Source of the DNA: Mesorhizobium tamadayense
Lineage (GTDB): Bacteria; Pseudomonadota; Alphaproteobacteria; Rhizobiales; Rhizobiaceae
Direction of reading: 5' to 3'
Assembly: GCF_003863365.1 (NCBI RefSeq)
Contig: NZ_RQXT01000034.1
Span: 1-64,000 of the forward strand
DNA: 64,000 nucleotides
Made by a program: the position numbers and the translations under genes. Below are positions 36,352 through 45,025 of the stretch, one piece after another (position 1 is the first letter of the stretch; every line of letters begins with the position of its first letter). Below the pieces are notes generated by a model. The model was not told where the DNA came from. It ran no database searches and saw nothing but the letters and a program-made list of their open reading frames with translations.

Positions 36352-38490
36352 ATGGTCGACGACAACGAACTCGAAAGGCTGCGCGACCTCGCAGTTCCGG
36401 CGCCCGACGGCGAAGCGAAGGCGCGCGCTTTCGCCACCGCGATGCACGCCTTCGACGGCCAAGAAAAAATTTCGACCGCCCCCCAAGGAACGGCAGCAGG
36501 CCTTCGTCTCACGGAGCGAGCAAGAACGCTCTGGAGAGAGATCATGCAACGGAAACTCATCGCCACGCCGGCCATCACCGCGCTGGTTGCGCTGCCCATC
36601 GCAGGATATGCCGCTTTTCAGATGTTGAAGGAGCAGCCGTCCGTTATCGGCGGCAACGACGGTAAGGTGACCGAGACGTTGGCCGACAAACCGGCGGCCC
36701 AGAAGCCCGCGGCCAACGGGCTGGCGACCAACGAACCGCTGGCGGCCGCGCCCGCCAAGGAGAAGAAGACCGACGCCGACAGCAAGAGGCGTGTCGAAGA
36801 TGAGGCGCAGGTCGCGCCGGCATCGCCGCCGAAGCCGGCGACCGAGGTCGACAGCCTGGCCAAGCAGGAAATGGCGCCCGAGGCGCTGCCCGCGCCGGGG
36901 CCGGCGGAGAGCGGTCAACTCGCAACCGGCGGGCGCGCGAACGCCCAAGCGCCAATGGCGGCGATGCCGCCCGCCCAAGCGCCTGCTGGCGCCGTCGCCG
37001 ATTCCAAGCTGATGGTGCAGCCCTCGCCGATGCCGGCCGACCAGATGCAGCCGCAGGAGGAAAACCGCGACCGCATCGAGACCTTCAAGACCAATCCGGT
37101 GCACGAGGCCGCCCAGGATCCGGTCTCGACCTTCTCGATCGATGTCGACACGGCCTCCTATTCCTTCGTCCGGCGCTCTCTGAAGCAAGGCGCTCTGCCG
37201 GACCCCGACACGGTCCGTGTCGAGGAGATGATCAACTACTTCCCCTATGGCTGGAAGGGACCGGATTCGGCCGCGACGCCGTTCAACTCGACCGTCACCG
37301 TCATGCCGACGCCGTGGAACGAGCGCACCAAGCTGATGCATGTCGCCATCAAGGGCTTTGACGTGAAGCCGGCCGAGCAACCCAAGGCCAATCTGGTGTT
37401 CCTGATCGACGTTTCGGGCTCGATGGACGAGCCGGACAAGCTGCCGCTCTTGAAGTCGGCCTTCCGGCTGTTGGTCAGCAAGCTGAAGCCCGACGACACC
37501 GTCTCGATCGTCACCTATGCCGGCAACGCCGGCACCGTGCTGATGCCGACGAAGGCGGCTGAGAAGCAGAAGATCCTTTCGGCCATCGACAACCTGGAGC
37601 CCGGCGGGTCGACGGCCGGCGAGGCCGGTATCAAGGAGGCCTACAAGCTTGCCCAGCAGTCATTCGTCCGGGACGGCGTCAACCGGGTGATGCTTGCCAC
37701 CGACGGCGATTTCAATGTCGGCCAGACCGACGACGACGACCTCAAGCGGCTGATCGAGAAAGAGCGCAAGACCGGCGTGTTCCTGTCGGTATTCGGCTTC
37801 GGCCGGGGCAATCTGAACGACCAGATGATGCAGACCATCGCCCAGAACGGCAACGGCACGGCCGCCTATATCGACACGCTCGCGGAAGCCGAGAAGGTGC
37901 TGGTCGAGGATGCTTCGTCGACGTTGTTTACCATCGCCAAGGACGTCAAGATCCAGGTCGAGTTCAACCCGGCCAAGGTCTCGGAATACCGCCTGGTCGG
38001 CTATGAGACCCGCGCCTTGAAGCGCGAGGATTTCGACAACGACCGTGTGGATGCCGGCGATATCGGCTCCGGCCATTCGGTGACGGCGATTTACGAGATC
38101 ACGCCGAAGGGCAGCGGCGGCGAGCAGGTCGATCCGCTGCGCTACGGCCAGGCGAAAGTCGACAATGGCGGCGTTGCCAACGCGGGCGAATATGCCTTCG
38201 TCAAGATCCGCTACAAGCTGCCGAACGAGAACATCTCGAAGCTGATCACCACGCCGGTGACCGCCGCCAACGAGGTGTCGTCCTTCGACGAGGCTGGCGC
38301 CGACCAGCGCTTCTCGGTCGCGGTCGCCGCCTTCGGCCAGAAGCTGCGCGACGAGGACCAGACGGCGAATTTCGGCTATGACCGGATCCTGGAAATCGCC
38401 AACGCCGCCCGCGGCGCCGATCCGTTCGGCTACAGGGCCGAATTCCTGTCGCTGGTGCGGCTGGCCTCGTCGCTGGACGGCAACAAATAG
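36352..38490 (+). CDS. Membrane-anchored vWA/DUF3520 protein coupled to the sigma factor
   Basis: 712 aa. Cytoplasmic N-terminus of ~65 residues, one transmembrane helix (~residues 66-90, ALVALPIAGYAAFQML), a long Ala/Pro/Lys-rich linker, then a YfbK-like module: N-terminal vWF region (TFSIDVDTASYSFVRR), vWA domain with MIDAS DVSGSMDEPDK and a DUF3520-type C-terminus. The position after an ECF sigma gene and the short cytosolic segment suggest an anti-sigma or signal-receiving role. The N-terminus shows no clear zinc-binding anti-sigma motif. A terminator follows at 38509. Confidence 0.85.
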   Translation: MVDDNELERLRDLAVPAPDGEAKARAFATAMHAFDGQEKISTAPQGTAAGLRLTERARTLWREIMQRKLIATPAITALVALPIAGYAAFQMLKEQPSVIGGNDGKVTETLADKPAAQKPAANGLATNEPLAAAPAKEKKTDADSKRRVEDEAQVAPASPPKPATEVDSLAKQEMAPEALPAPGPAESGQLATGGRANAQAPMAAMPPAQAPAGAVADSKLMVQPSPMPADQMQPQEENRDRIETFKTNPVHEAAQDPVSTFSIDVDTASYSFVRRSLKQGALPDPDTVRVEEMINYFPYGWKGPDSAATPFNSTVTVMPTPWNERTKLMHVAIKGFDVKPAEQPKANLVFLIDVSGSMDEPDKLPLLKSAFRLLVSKLKPDDTVSIVTYAGNAGTVLMPTKAAEKQKILSAIDNLEPGGSTAGEAGIKEAYKLAQQSFVRDGVNRVMLATDGDFNVGQTDDDDLKRLIEKERKTGVFLSVFGFGRGNLNDQMMQTIAQNGNGTAAYIDTLAEAEKVLVEDASSTLFTIAKDVKIQVEFNPAKVSEYRLVGYETRALKREDFDNDRVDAGDIGSGHSVTAIYEITPKGSGGEQVDPLRYGQAKVDNGGVANAGEYAFVKIRYKLPNENISKLITTPVTAANEVSSFDEAGADQRFSVAVAAFGQKLRDEDQTANFGYDRILEIANAARGADPFGYRAEFLSLVRLASSLDGNK

Positions 38491-38508
38491 CATAGGCCGG
38501 ATTGAGCG

Positions 38509-38540
38509 AAAGCCCGGCGGGCAAAACCCGCCGGACTTTT
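38509..38540 (+). terminator. Terminator after the sigma/vWA operon
   Basis: CCGGCGGG / CCCGCCGG stem, loop CAAAA, flanked by AAAG and CTTTTG. Confidence 0.8.
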
Positions 38541-38624
38541 GTTGATCGTTAAATTGCGCGGCTTTTGCGGAACTTCATCGCAATGCCCTCCTGTTAGTCA
38601 AAGCTGATAGAGGGTTTTGAGGGA

Positions 38625-38912
38625 ATGGAATTGCATATCACGGGGAACGCGACACCGACGGCGGGCAACCTTCCGGCGCCAGCGCCGTCCGCCCCGTCGG
38701 CGGAATCCGCGCGTATCAGGAATGACGTTGACGCGGCCCGCAACACGGCGCTCTCAGCGCTGAACAATGATCGCTTCCGCGTGATGCTGGAACAGATAAG
38801 CGATCCGCGCGCGTCCGGCGCGTTGATGACCATGGGCGCCGGCAACAACAGCGGTCGCGCCGCTACCGACCTCAATACAGCACTGTCGCGTTACGCCGAA
38901 AACAGCGAATAA
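38625..38912 (+). CDS. 95-aa hypothetical protein
   Basis: The ATG at 38625 follows GAGGG. The N-terminal third is Pro/Ala/Ser-rich. Residues ~30-95 are helical and polar (RIRNDVDAARNTALSALNNDRFRVMLEQI). There is no signal peptide or membrane segment. It is convergent with bmt, with 11 bases between the stops. No family recognised. Confidence 0.6.
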   Translation: MELHITGNATPTAGNLPAPAPSAPSAESARIRNDVDAARNTALSALNNDRFRVMLEQISDPRASGALMTMGAGNNSGRAATDLNTALSRYAENSE

Positions 38913-38923
38913 AGCAGGCCTGC

Positions 38924-39946
38924 TTAGGCGCGGTTTCGGCGACGCTCGCGGCGTGCCCCGCTGGTCTCGGGGGTGTTTGCCGTCGCCGCCTTGTTGCGCA
39001 TCGGACCGATGCGCTCGACGATCGTCTCGACCGTCGGGCGTGTCGACTTTTTGTGGCCGTCGAGCGCTTGGCGCATCGCGGCAAGATGGGCGAACGAGGT
39101 GCCGCAGCAGCCGCCGACGATCTTGGCGCCGGCATCGACCGCCAGCCTGACATAGTCGGCCATCAACTCCGGCGTGCCGGAATAGTGGATCTCGCTGCCA
39201 CGGAATTCCGGGATGCCGCAATTGCCCTTGACGATCACGGTCGCTTCCGGCTTCGCGTCGGTCATGTCGAGCAGCGAGGCCAGGATGTCGGCGGCGCCGA
39301 CGCCGCAATTGGCGCCGACGCCGAGCGGAGGCTGCGACAGCCCGTCGGCGACGCCGTGGATGTCCTTCGGCAGCAGCCCCATCATGGTGCGGCCGGCGGT
39401 GTCGAAGGAGCCGGTATAGGTGTAGGGCAGGCCGACGCGGATCGCGGCTTCCGCCGCCGCGCGGATCTCGTCGGGCGCCGACATGGTCTCGATCCAGGCG
39501 ACTTCGGCGCCGCCGGCCTTGAGGCCTTCGATCTGCTCGGCGAAGGCGTCGACCGCGTCCTCGTAGGTCATGGCGCCAAGCGGCACTAACAGCTCGCCGG
39601 TAGGTCCGACGGAGCCGGCGACGATCACCTTCCGGCCGGCCTTGTCGGCGACGGAGCGGGCGATCTCGGCGGCGCGCTTGTTCAGTTCGCCCACCCGGTC
39701 CTGGGCGTGATGCAGCTTCAGCCGGTGACGGGTGCCGCCGAAGGAATTGGTCAGGATGATGTCGGCGCCGACATCGACGAAATTTTGATGCAGCGTGGCG
39801 ATGGTTTCGGGCGACGTCTCGTTGAGCAGCTCCGGCGCTTCGCCGGCCTCGAGTCCCATCGCGAACAAATTGGTGCCGGTGGCCCCATCAGCCAGCAGCA
39901 CGCCTTTTTCGGCAAGCAACGCGTCAATGGGGTTGGTCGCGGTCAT
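38924..39946 (-). CDS. bmt: Betaine-homocysteine S-methyltransferase
   Basis: 340 aa cobalamin-independent homocysteine methyltransferase. Zinc ligands are C214 (GANCGVG) and C280-C281 (VGGCCGTS), with the N-terminal barrel motif LLADGATGTNLFAMGLE. It moves a methyl group from glycine betaine (or DMSP) to homocysteine, making methionine and dimethylglycine. The fit is to the rhizobial Bmt type. The C-terminal ~13 residues are strongly basic. A palindrome at 39979-40000, nearly the same as the one before the DHPS-fold methyltransferase, lies 33 bp upstream of the ATG. Confidence 0.88.
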   Translation of the reverse strand: MTATNPIDALLAEKGVLLADGATGTNLFAMGLEAGEAPELLNETSPETIATLHQNFVDVGADIILTNSFGGTRHRLKLHHAQDRVGELNKRAAEIARSVADKAGRKVIVAGSVGPTGELLVPLGAMTYEDAVDAFAEQIEGLKAGGAEVAWIETMSAPDEIRAAAEAAIRVGLPYTYTGSFDTAGRTMMGLLPKDIHGVADGLSQPPLGVGANCGVGAADILASLLDMTDAKPEATVIVKGNCGIPEFRGSEIHYSGTPELMADYVRLAVDAGAKIVGGCCGTSFAHLAAMRQALDGHKKSTRPTVETIVERIGPMRNKAATANTPETSGARRERRRNRA

Positions 39947-39978
39947 GGCTTTGGCTTTCGCTCCGGAATTCGGATAAC

Positions 39979-40000
39979 GATATAAAGAAGTCTTTATGTC
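39979..40000. promoter_or_regulatory. Palindromic operator upstream of bmt
   Basis: GATATAAAGAA followed by GTCTTTATGTC; imperfect inverted repeat sharing its left arm with 26428-26449. Placed to block or control the bmt promoter. Confidence 0.6.
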
Positions 40001-40045
40001 TAGTCAATGAGTTTGCGGCCGCAATCAGGGTGTCCGCCTCTACGG

Positions 40046-40642
40046 TCAGGGAGTAATCTCGACCTCGATCTCGGTGCAGACGCCGCCATTGGTCGGATGA
40101 TGGTCGACCGAGCAGGCGGTGACGACGAGCAGCAGGTCCTGCTCGGCGCGCAGCATCACATAGCTGCCCGGCGGATTGATCGAGGCTTCGACCACCAGCG
40201 TGCCGTCTGGCTGCGGCATGGAGTTCTGGAAGAGGTCGACGGGGTCGGGCGCGAAGGGCAGTTCGATCCCTTCCGTGCCGAGCGCCTTCATCAGATTGTC
40301 GCGGCAGTTCGGATGGTTCGGCAATCCGGCACGCTCGTAGAGCGCGCTGTCGCAAGCCGGGTAGAGCATGTCATGCGGGCCGGGCGAGGCATCCTCGATC
40401 AGGGTGAGCATTGGCTTGCCCGCGGCGCTGTAGAAATGGTCGCCGGGTTTCGGGAACAAGCGCTCGGTGATGTCGCGGGTCTGCGAGGTGCTCAGCCAGT
40501 CGAGCCCGCCTTCGGTCGAGAAGGCCCAAAGGTCGGAGACCTGCTGGCCCTGGGGATCGATGATGCGGATCAGATCGCCGCGTTTGACGCGCACGGAACG
40601 GCCGGATTGCGGAGGAACGACGATACGATGTGGTTCTTGCAT
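40046..40642 (-). CDS. DUF1989 (urea carboxylase-associated type) protein
   Basis: 198 aa, with the conserved RVKRGDLIRIIDPQGQQVSDLWAF-type start, split here by loops, and MLYPACDSALYERAG and NCRDNL. DUF1989 proteins accompany urea carboxylase or guanidine carboxylase systems, where their role is accessory. No such carboxylase is in the window. It lies upstream of bmt on the same strand, 99 bp away, with the bmt operator in between. Confidence 0.8.
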   Translation of the reverse strand: MQEPHRIVVPPQSGRSVRVKRGDLIRIIDPQGQQVSDLWAFSTEGGLDWLSTSQTRDITERLFPKPGDHFYSAAGKPMLTLIEDASPGPHDMLYPACDSALYERAGLPNHPNCRDNLMKALGTEGIELPFAPDPVDLFQNSMPQPDGTLVVEASINPPGSYVMLRAEQDLLLVVTACSVDHHPTNGGVCTEIEVEITP

Positions 40643-40708
40643 GGGTTTCCCTGAAACGACGACGCCGGCCGGGCTGGCCGCATGCCAACATGACGATGAT
40701 CGCAGCCT

Positions 40709-41566
40709 TCAGACAGAGCCTGAGGGGAAGGACATCCCGGCAAGCCTCTGCGTGAAACTCGCCGCCTCATGCGCGTTGACGTCGGCGGCGCGGATCAGAT
40801 TGTCGAAATGGCTGGTCAAGGTGCGGACCGGTTGGGTGGCGTTCAACACCAGATACATGTCGCCGACATAGATCGCGGCGCGATAGGGTCCGAAGATCGT
40901 GTAGGGGATCGAATAGCGCATGCGGCCGTCATAGAGGAACAGCCGGAAGGTCGGGTAAAGGTCGTCGAGGAGCGTTGCCATGTGCAGCAATTGCCTGCGG
41001 CGCTCGGCTTCCGGAAAACGGTCCCAGACGCCGAGACCGCGCGCGAAGATCTCCAGCGTGTGGCGCGGCATGCAGACCTCCATGTCGGTCTCCGGCCGCC
41101 TGTTGTAGTCGATGCGGTACTGCGTTTCGCCGGCCTGCGCCTCGCGGCTCTTGTTGGCAATGCCGGCCTCGTATTCGACCAGCGCCTCGGTGCGCAGGAG
41201 GTCCGGTATGCCCGCCGGCACATAGCGGATCTTGGTGCCGACCGCCTCGGCATGCCACTTGGCAAGCAGCGTGCGGTCGAAGCCGTCCGGCGCCTCTTCG
41301 ATCTCCAGGCTTTCGCGAATCTCGCCGGTGACGCCTTCGTCCTGGCTCAAGCCCAGCAGCCAGTCGAGCGACACCTTGAACTCGGCCGCGATGTTGAGGA
41401 GCGTCTCGGCGCGGGGCAGGCGCGTCGAGGCGCCCGACAGGAGCTGCGAGAGCGCCGAACGGTCGATGCCGACGGCGGCCGCGAAGGCCGACTGGTTCAA
41501 GTCGGAACGTGTCAAGAGCAATTTCAGACGCTCCCGGAAGGTCGTCGACAGATCGCGCTTGTCCAT
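40709..41566 (-). CDS. XRE-family transcriptional regulator with C-terminal ligand-type domain
   Basis: 285 aa. Residues ~10-75 form a Cro/C1 helix-turn-helix (LNQSAFAAAVGIDRSALSQLLSG). The C-terminal ~190 residues form a separate domain with Trp/Tyr-rich segments (VWDRFPEAERRRQLLHM; YDGRMRYSIPYTIFGPYRAAIYVGD), probably an effector-binding or dimerisation part that I cannot name. It starts at the ATG at 41566 with AGGAG seven bases upstream. It is divergent from the desaturase gene, whose upstream region has two dyads. Confidence 0.8.
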   Translation of the reverse strand: MDKRDLSTTFRERLKLLLTRSDLNQSAFAAAVGIDRSALSQLLSGASTRLPRAETLLNIAAEFKVSLDWLLGLSQDEGVTGEIRESLEIEEAPDGFDRTLLAKWHAEAVGTKIRYVPAGIPDLLRTEALVEYEAGIANKSREAQAGETQYRIDYNRRPETDMEVCMPRHTLEIFARGLGVWDRFPEAERRRQLLHMATLLDDLYPTFRLFLYDGRMRYSIPYTIFGPYRAAIYVGDMYLVLNATQPVRTLTSHFDNLIRAADVNAHEAASFTQRLAGMSFPSGSV

Positions 41567-41706
41567 CACGCTGCTCCTGTTCGGAAGAGGAAAAATTTGC
41601 GCCGAGGCCGTTCCGATCGCAGCTCAGGCGTAAATGAATCCCCAAGATTGTTTACAATATATAACATATGCGGCTGGAAATGCGCATTCGCAACAGTTTG
41701 TGCGCT

Positions 41707-41753
41707 TTGTCGCGTTGCGACAACGGAAGGCTCCTGACACAATATTGTCAGGA
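41707..41753. promoter_or_regulatory. Two adjacent dyads between the XRE regulator and the desaturase
   Basis: TTGTCGC-GTT-GCGACAA (41707-41723), then TCCTGACA-N6-TGTCAGGA (41732-41753), both with perfect arms. The second ends 42 bp before the desaturase ATG (41795). These are candidate operators for the divergent XRE protein. Confidence 0.55.
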
Positions 41754-41794
41754 ATCAAACCGGTTCCGGCGACTGGAAGGCAGTGGTCGATAGC

Positions 41795-42805
41795 ATGACT
41801 GGCATAAGCAAGAGACGCAGCAGCGCACCGGCCGTGGAATGGCCGACCGTATTCCTCGCATTCTTCTGCTACGGCGCCTGGCTCGCCACCGGCTTCCTGC
41901 TCTGGCCTTCCTATCCGCTTCTGGCGCTTGGCGCGCTCGCCCTGATCGCGGCCCTGCAATCCTCGCTGATGCATGAAGTGGTGCATGGCCATCCAACCCG
42001 TAATGCCAGGATCAACGAAGCCGTCGTTTTCCTGCCGATCGGCATGGTCTGGCCGTTCCGCCGTTTCAAGACGATCCATCTTCGCCATCATGCCGACGAG
42101 CGGCTGACCGATCCGCTGGACGATCCGGAAAGCTATTATCAGGCGCTGTGGATGCATGAGGAATTGCCGCCGGCAATGAAATTCCTGCTCAGGATCAACA
42201 ATACCATGGCCGGTCGCTTCATCCTCGGCCCATGGCTGTCGTCGATCGGCTTCTTCATCGACGATGCGAAGCAGATCGCCGCCGGCGACAAGGCCATCCG
42301 CCGGGCATGGTTGCTGCACGCCGTCGGCCTTGCCTTGCTAGTGCCGATCGTGACTTATGGTTTCGGCATCCCGCTCTGGCTTTACATTCTGGTGCCGGTG
42401 TGGCTCGGCCAGTCACTGATCTCCGTCCGTACCTATGCCGAGCATCAGTGGTCGGAACACCCGGAGGGCCGCACGATCATTGTCGAGCGGTCGCCGCTCT
42501 CCCTCCTATTCCTCAACAACAACCTGCATTTCGTGCACCACAAGAGCCCGACGGTCGCCTGGTACAGACTGCCGAAGATGTTTCGCGATCGCCGCGAAGA
42601 ATGGCTGCGGATGAACAACGGCTATGTCTATCCGAATTATTTCGCGCTGATCAAATCCTACGCCTTCAAGGCCAAGGAGCCGGTTGTGCATCCGGTGCTG
42701 CGGCGCGCGCCCGAGCCCGGCCGCGCCTTCAAGCCGCGCATCAGAGCGCGTAATGTGAATGGACTTGGAACGGCTCCAGTGCCGGCTGAGCCGCCCAAGG
42801 AATAA
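41795..42805 (+). CDS. Membrane fatty-acid-desaturase-type di-iron oxygenase
   Basis: 336 aa with the three His boxes of the family: HEVVHGH (~residue 60), HLRHH (~90) and HFVHH (~251), and several membrane helices. It probably introduces a double bond or hydroxyl group using O2. The substrate is not visible and could be a lipid or another hydrophobic compound. An in-frame GTG at 41783 is a less likely start. The divergent XRE gene is its likely regulator. Confidence 0.8.
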   Translation: MTGISKRRSSAPAVEWPTVFLAFFCYGAWLATGFLLWPSYPLLALGALALIAALQSSLMHEVVHGHPTRNARINEAVVFLPIGMVWPFRRFKTIHLRHHADERLTDPLDDPESYYQALWMHEELPPAMKFLLRINNTMAGRFILGPWLSSIGFFIDDAKQIAAGDKAIRRAWLLHAVGLALLVPIVTYGFGIPLWLYILVPVWLGQSLISVRTYAEHQWSEHPEGRTIIVERSPLSLLFLNNNLHFVHHKSPTVAWYRLPKMFRDRREEWLRMNNGYVYPNYFALIKSYAFKAKEPVVHPVLRRAPEPGRAFKPRIRARNVNGLGTAPVPAEPPKE

Positions 42806-42880
42806 TTCGACTTTCCGCGACTGCTTTTTCGCCGCGGGACGCAGGCGTCGAAGGGCGCCTGTTTTTGGAAGCTGTTCGTC

Positions 42881-43708
42881 ATGAGTAAGTTGGTTGCGGC
42901 CTTGCCGATGTATGACTGGCCCGAGATGCGCGGCGAGGTCGACGCACAATGGGCGCGGCTCCGCGACGCCTTCCGGCAGAGGGGCATCGATGCGCCGGAA
43001 GCTGTGGCGCGCAGCAATCGCGACCTGCCGTCGGTGCCTGACGGCATTCGCGACGGCGCTGGAAAGCTGATCGCGCCGGACCCGGCGACATTGCCCCCGG
43101 ACGAGTTCGATTTCCATCAGCTTTGGCTGAGCCCGGCGCTGCTCTTCGGACAGACCTGCTGGGGGCCGATGGACCTGGGTTTGGCCCGGCATGTGCAGGT
43201 GATTGCCCAGCCGAACTACGACGAATTCGAGGGCGGCCAGGGCGAGCTCTATTCCAGCGCGCTGGTCATGCTTGCCGATGGCGGGCCCTCGCTTGCGTCG
43301 CCCGCAGATGGCAAAGCCGTCGTTCCGCTCGATCTCATCCGCGGCAAGCGCTTCATCTTCAACAGTCCGGAGTCGATGTCCGGACTGCACGGATTGACGC
43401 GCGACCTGGAGGCGATGGCCGAAAGCCTCGACATCTTCGCCTCGCGCAGCGAAAGCGGCGGCCACCGCTCATCGATCGTCGCCATCGCCGAGGGCAGGGC
43501 CGATATCGCCGCGATCGACTGCCAGAGCTGGGCGTTGGCGCAGCGTTTCGAGCCGGCCGCACGGCGCGTGAAAGTGGTCGGCTGGACGGCAAGGCGGAAG
43601 GGGTTGCCCTTCATCACCGCCAGGACAACGCCGGCGGATGTGATTGCGTCCATGCGCGAGGCTGTCGCCTCAACCGCCAAGCAATCGTTCGTCCAGCGGG
43701 TAGGCTGA
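42881..43708 (+). CDS. PhnD-like substrate-binding-fold protein without signal peptide
   Basis: 275 aa. The layout (LPMYDWPEMRGEVDAQWARLRDAF ... LLFGQTCWGP ... GKRFIFNSPESMSG) is that of phosphate/phosphonate-type binding proteins, yet the N-terminus has no signal peptide and no transport genes follow. It may act in the cytosol as a sensor or enzyme-associated protein. Its last 39 bp overlap the 3' end of the convergent DddP-like gene. Confidence 0.65.
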   Translation: MSKLVAALPMYDWPEMRGEVDAQWARLRDAFRQRGIDAPEAVARSNRDLPSVPDGIRDGAGKLIAPDPATLPPDEFDFHQLWLSPALLFGQTCWGPMDLGLARHVQVIAQPNYDEFEGGQGELYSSALVMLADGGPSLASPADGKAVVPLDLIRGKRFIFNSPESMSGLHGLTRDLEAMAESLDIFASRSESGGHRSSIVAIAEGRADIAAIDCQSWALAQRFEPAARRVKVVGWTARRKGLPFITARTTPADVIASMREAVASTAKQSFVQRVG

Positions 43709-45016
43709 GAGCTTTTCGTTGCCGGTCTCGGTGATCAAGACCTGCTCCTCGATCTTGACGCCCTCGCGCCCGCCAAGCCGGCCGATATAGCTTTCCACGC
43801 ACAGCACCATGCCCGGTTCGAGCACGCCGTCGGGCGTGTCGTCCGTCCAGTCGCTGGCATGCGGCAGGGTCGGATACTCATCCGCCAGTCCGATGCCATG
43901 ATAGAGCACGCCGTAGCGGGTCGGGAAATAATCGCCGGGCGGCACCGCCGAACGCTCGACCAGGTCGCGGAAGGAGATGCCCGGCCGCAACAGCTCGGTA
44001 TTGTAAGCGATCTGGTCGGCAGCGATGCGGAACAGGTCGCGCTGCTCGTTCGATGGCCTCCCGTCGCCGCAGAGCCAGGTGCGCGAGAGATCGGCGCAGA
44101 AGCCATAAGGGCCTATGAGGTCGGTGTCGAAGGCGACAAGATCGCCGTCCTCGACGATGCGCGAGGAGCATTCCTGGAACCACGGGTTGGTGCGCGGCCC
44201 CGACGACAAGAGCCGCGTCTCGATCCATTCGCCGCCGCGCGCGATGTTGCCGCGATGCAGTTGCGCCCACAGCTCGTTCTCGGAAATGCCGGGCTTCAGG
44301 GCCGCTTCCATCTCGCCCATCGCCGCCTCACAGGCGACGATGGCGCGACGCATGGAGAGGATCTCGTCGGGTGACTTGGTCAGGCGCGCATTCTCCATCA
44401 CCGCCTCGCCATTGCCGACCGCGATGCCGCGGCGGGCGAGCTCCCCGAGGCCTTCCGGATCGATGTGGTCGACCGCGATGCGGCGATTGCCGCCGCCGTG
44501 CTCGGCAACAAGGTCGGCGATGCCGGCGGCCCAGCGCCGGACCTTCCGGTCGGTCAGCTCGCCGCTGTAGAGATATATCCACGACACCGCCGGCCGCACC
44601 TCGTCGACGACGCCGGAATGGTCGGACAGATGCTCGCAGGAGAAATAGTCGAACAGCACCACCGGACCGTCTGTCGCCACAAAACAATGGCGGGTCGGAT
44701 TGTGCGCGACCCAGAGCTGCATGTTGGTCGAATCTGTCGCGTACCGGATGTTGACCGGGTCGTAGAGCAGGGCGCCGGCATAGTCGCGGCGCTTGAGCTC
44801 GGCGCGGATTCGGTCCAGCCGGTATTTGCGCATAGCCGGCAGGTCGGGCGCCGCAATGCCTGCCGCCGCCCATTCGGTTTCCGCTTGCGCGCCATAGCCC
44901 AGCACATGCTGGTTGAGCGCGGCAGCCTTGTCGCGGGAAGCCTCGCGCAGCGCCTCGACCGAGGCCGGCTCGAACGGCATGATCTTGCGATGCCGGCCAA
45001 AGCGTTGCTTGTCCAT
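43670..45016 (-). CDS. dddP: M24-family protein closely resembling DMSP lyase DddP
   Basis: 448 aa, same length as DddP. Conserved segments include NIRYATDSTNMQLW, HGGGN, GGEWIETRLLSSGPRTNPWF, FDTDLIGPYG and EEQVLITE. The expected di-metal ligands are D297, D299, D309, H373, E408 and E423, and the acidic residue in the LADE segment is D379. From memory, Ruegeria DddP uses D295, D297, D307, H371, E406, E421 with catalytic D377, so all seven match with a constant offset of two. DddP splits dimethylsulphoniopropionate to DMS and acrylate. An Xaa-Pro or ectoine hydrolase-like role cannot be excluded. Confidence 0.65.
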   Translation of the reverse strand: MDKQRFGRHRKIMPFEPASVEALREASRDKAAALNQHVLGYGAQAETEWAAAGIAAPDLPAMRKYRLDRIRAELKRRDYAGALLYDPVNIRYATDSTNMQLWVAHNPTRHCFVATDGPVVLFDYFSCEHLSDHSGVVDEVRPAVSWIYLYSGELTDRKVRRWAAGIADLVAEHGGGNRRIAVDHIDPEGLGELARRGIAVGNGEAVMENARLTKSPDEILSMRRAIVACEAAMGEMEAALKPGISENELWAQLHRGNIARGGEWIETRLLSSGPRTNPWFQECSSRIVEDGDLVAFDTDLIGPYGFCADLSRTWLCGDGRPSNEQRDLFRIAADQIAYNTELLRPGISFRDLVERSAVPPGDYFPTRYGVLYHGIGLADEYPTLPHASDWTDDTPDGVLEPGMVLCVESYIGRLGGREGVKIEEQVLITETGNEKLSAYPLDERLLGG

Positions 45017-45025
45017 GCGGTTCCC

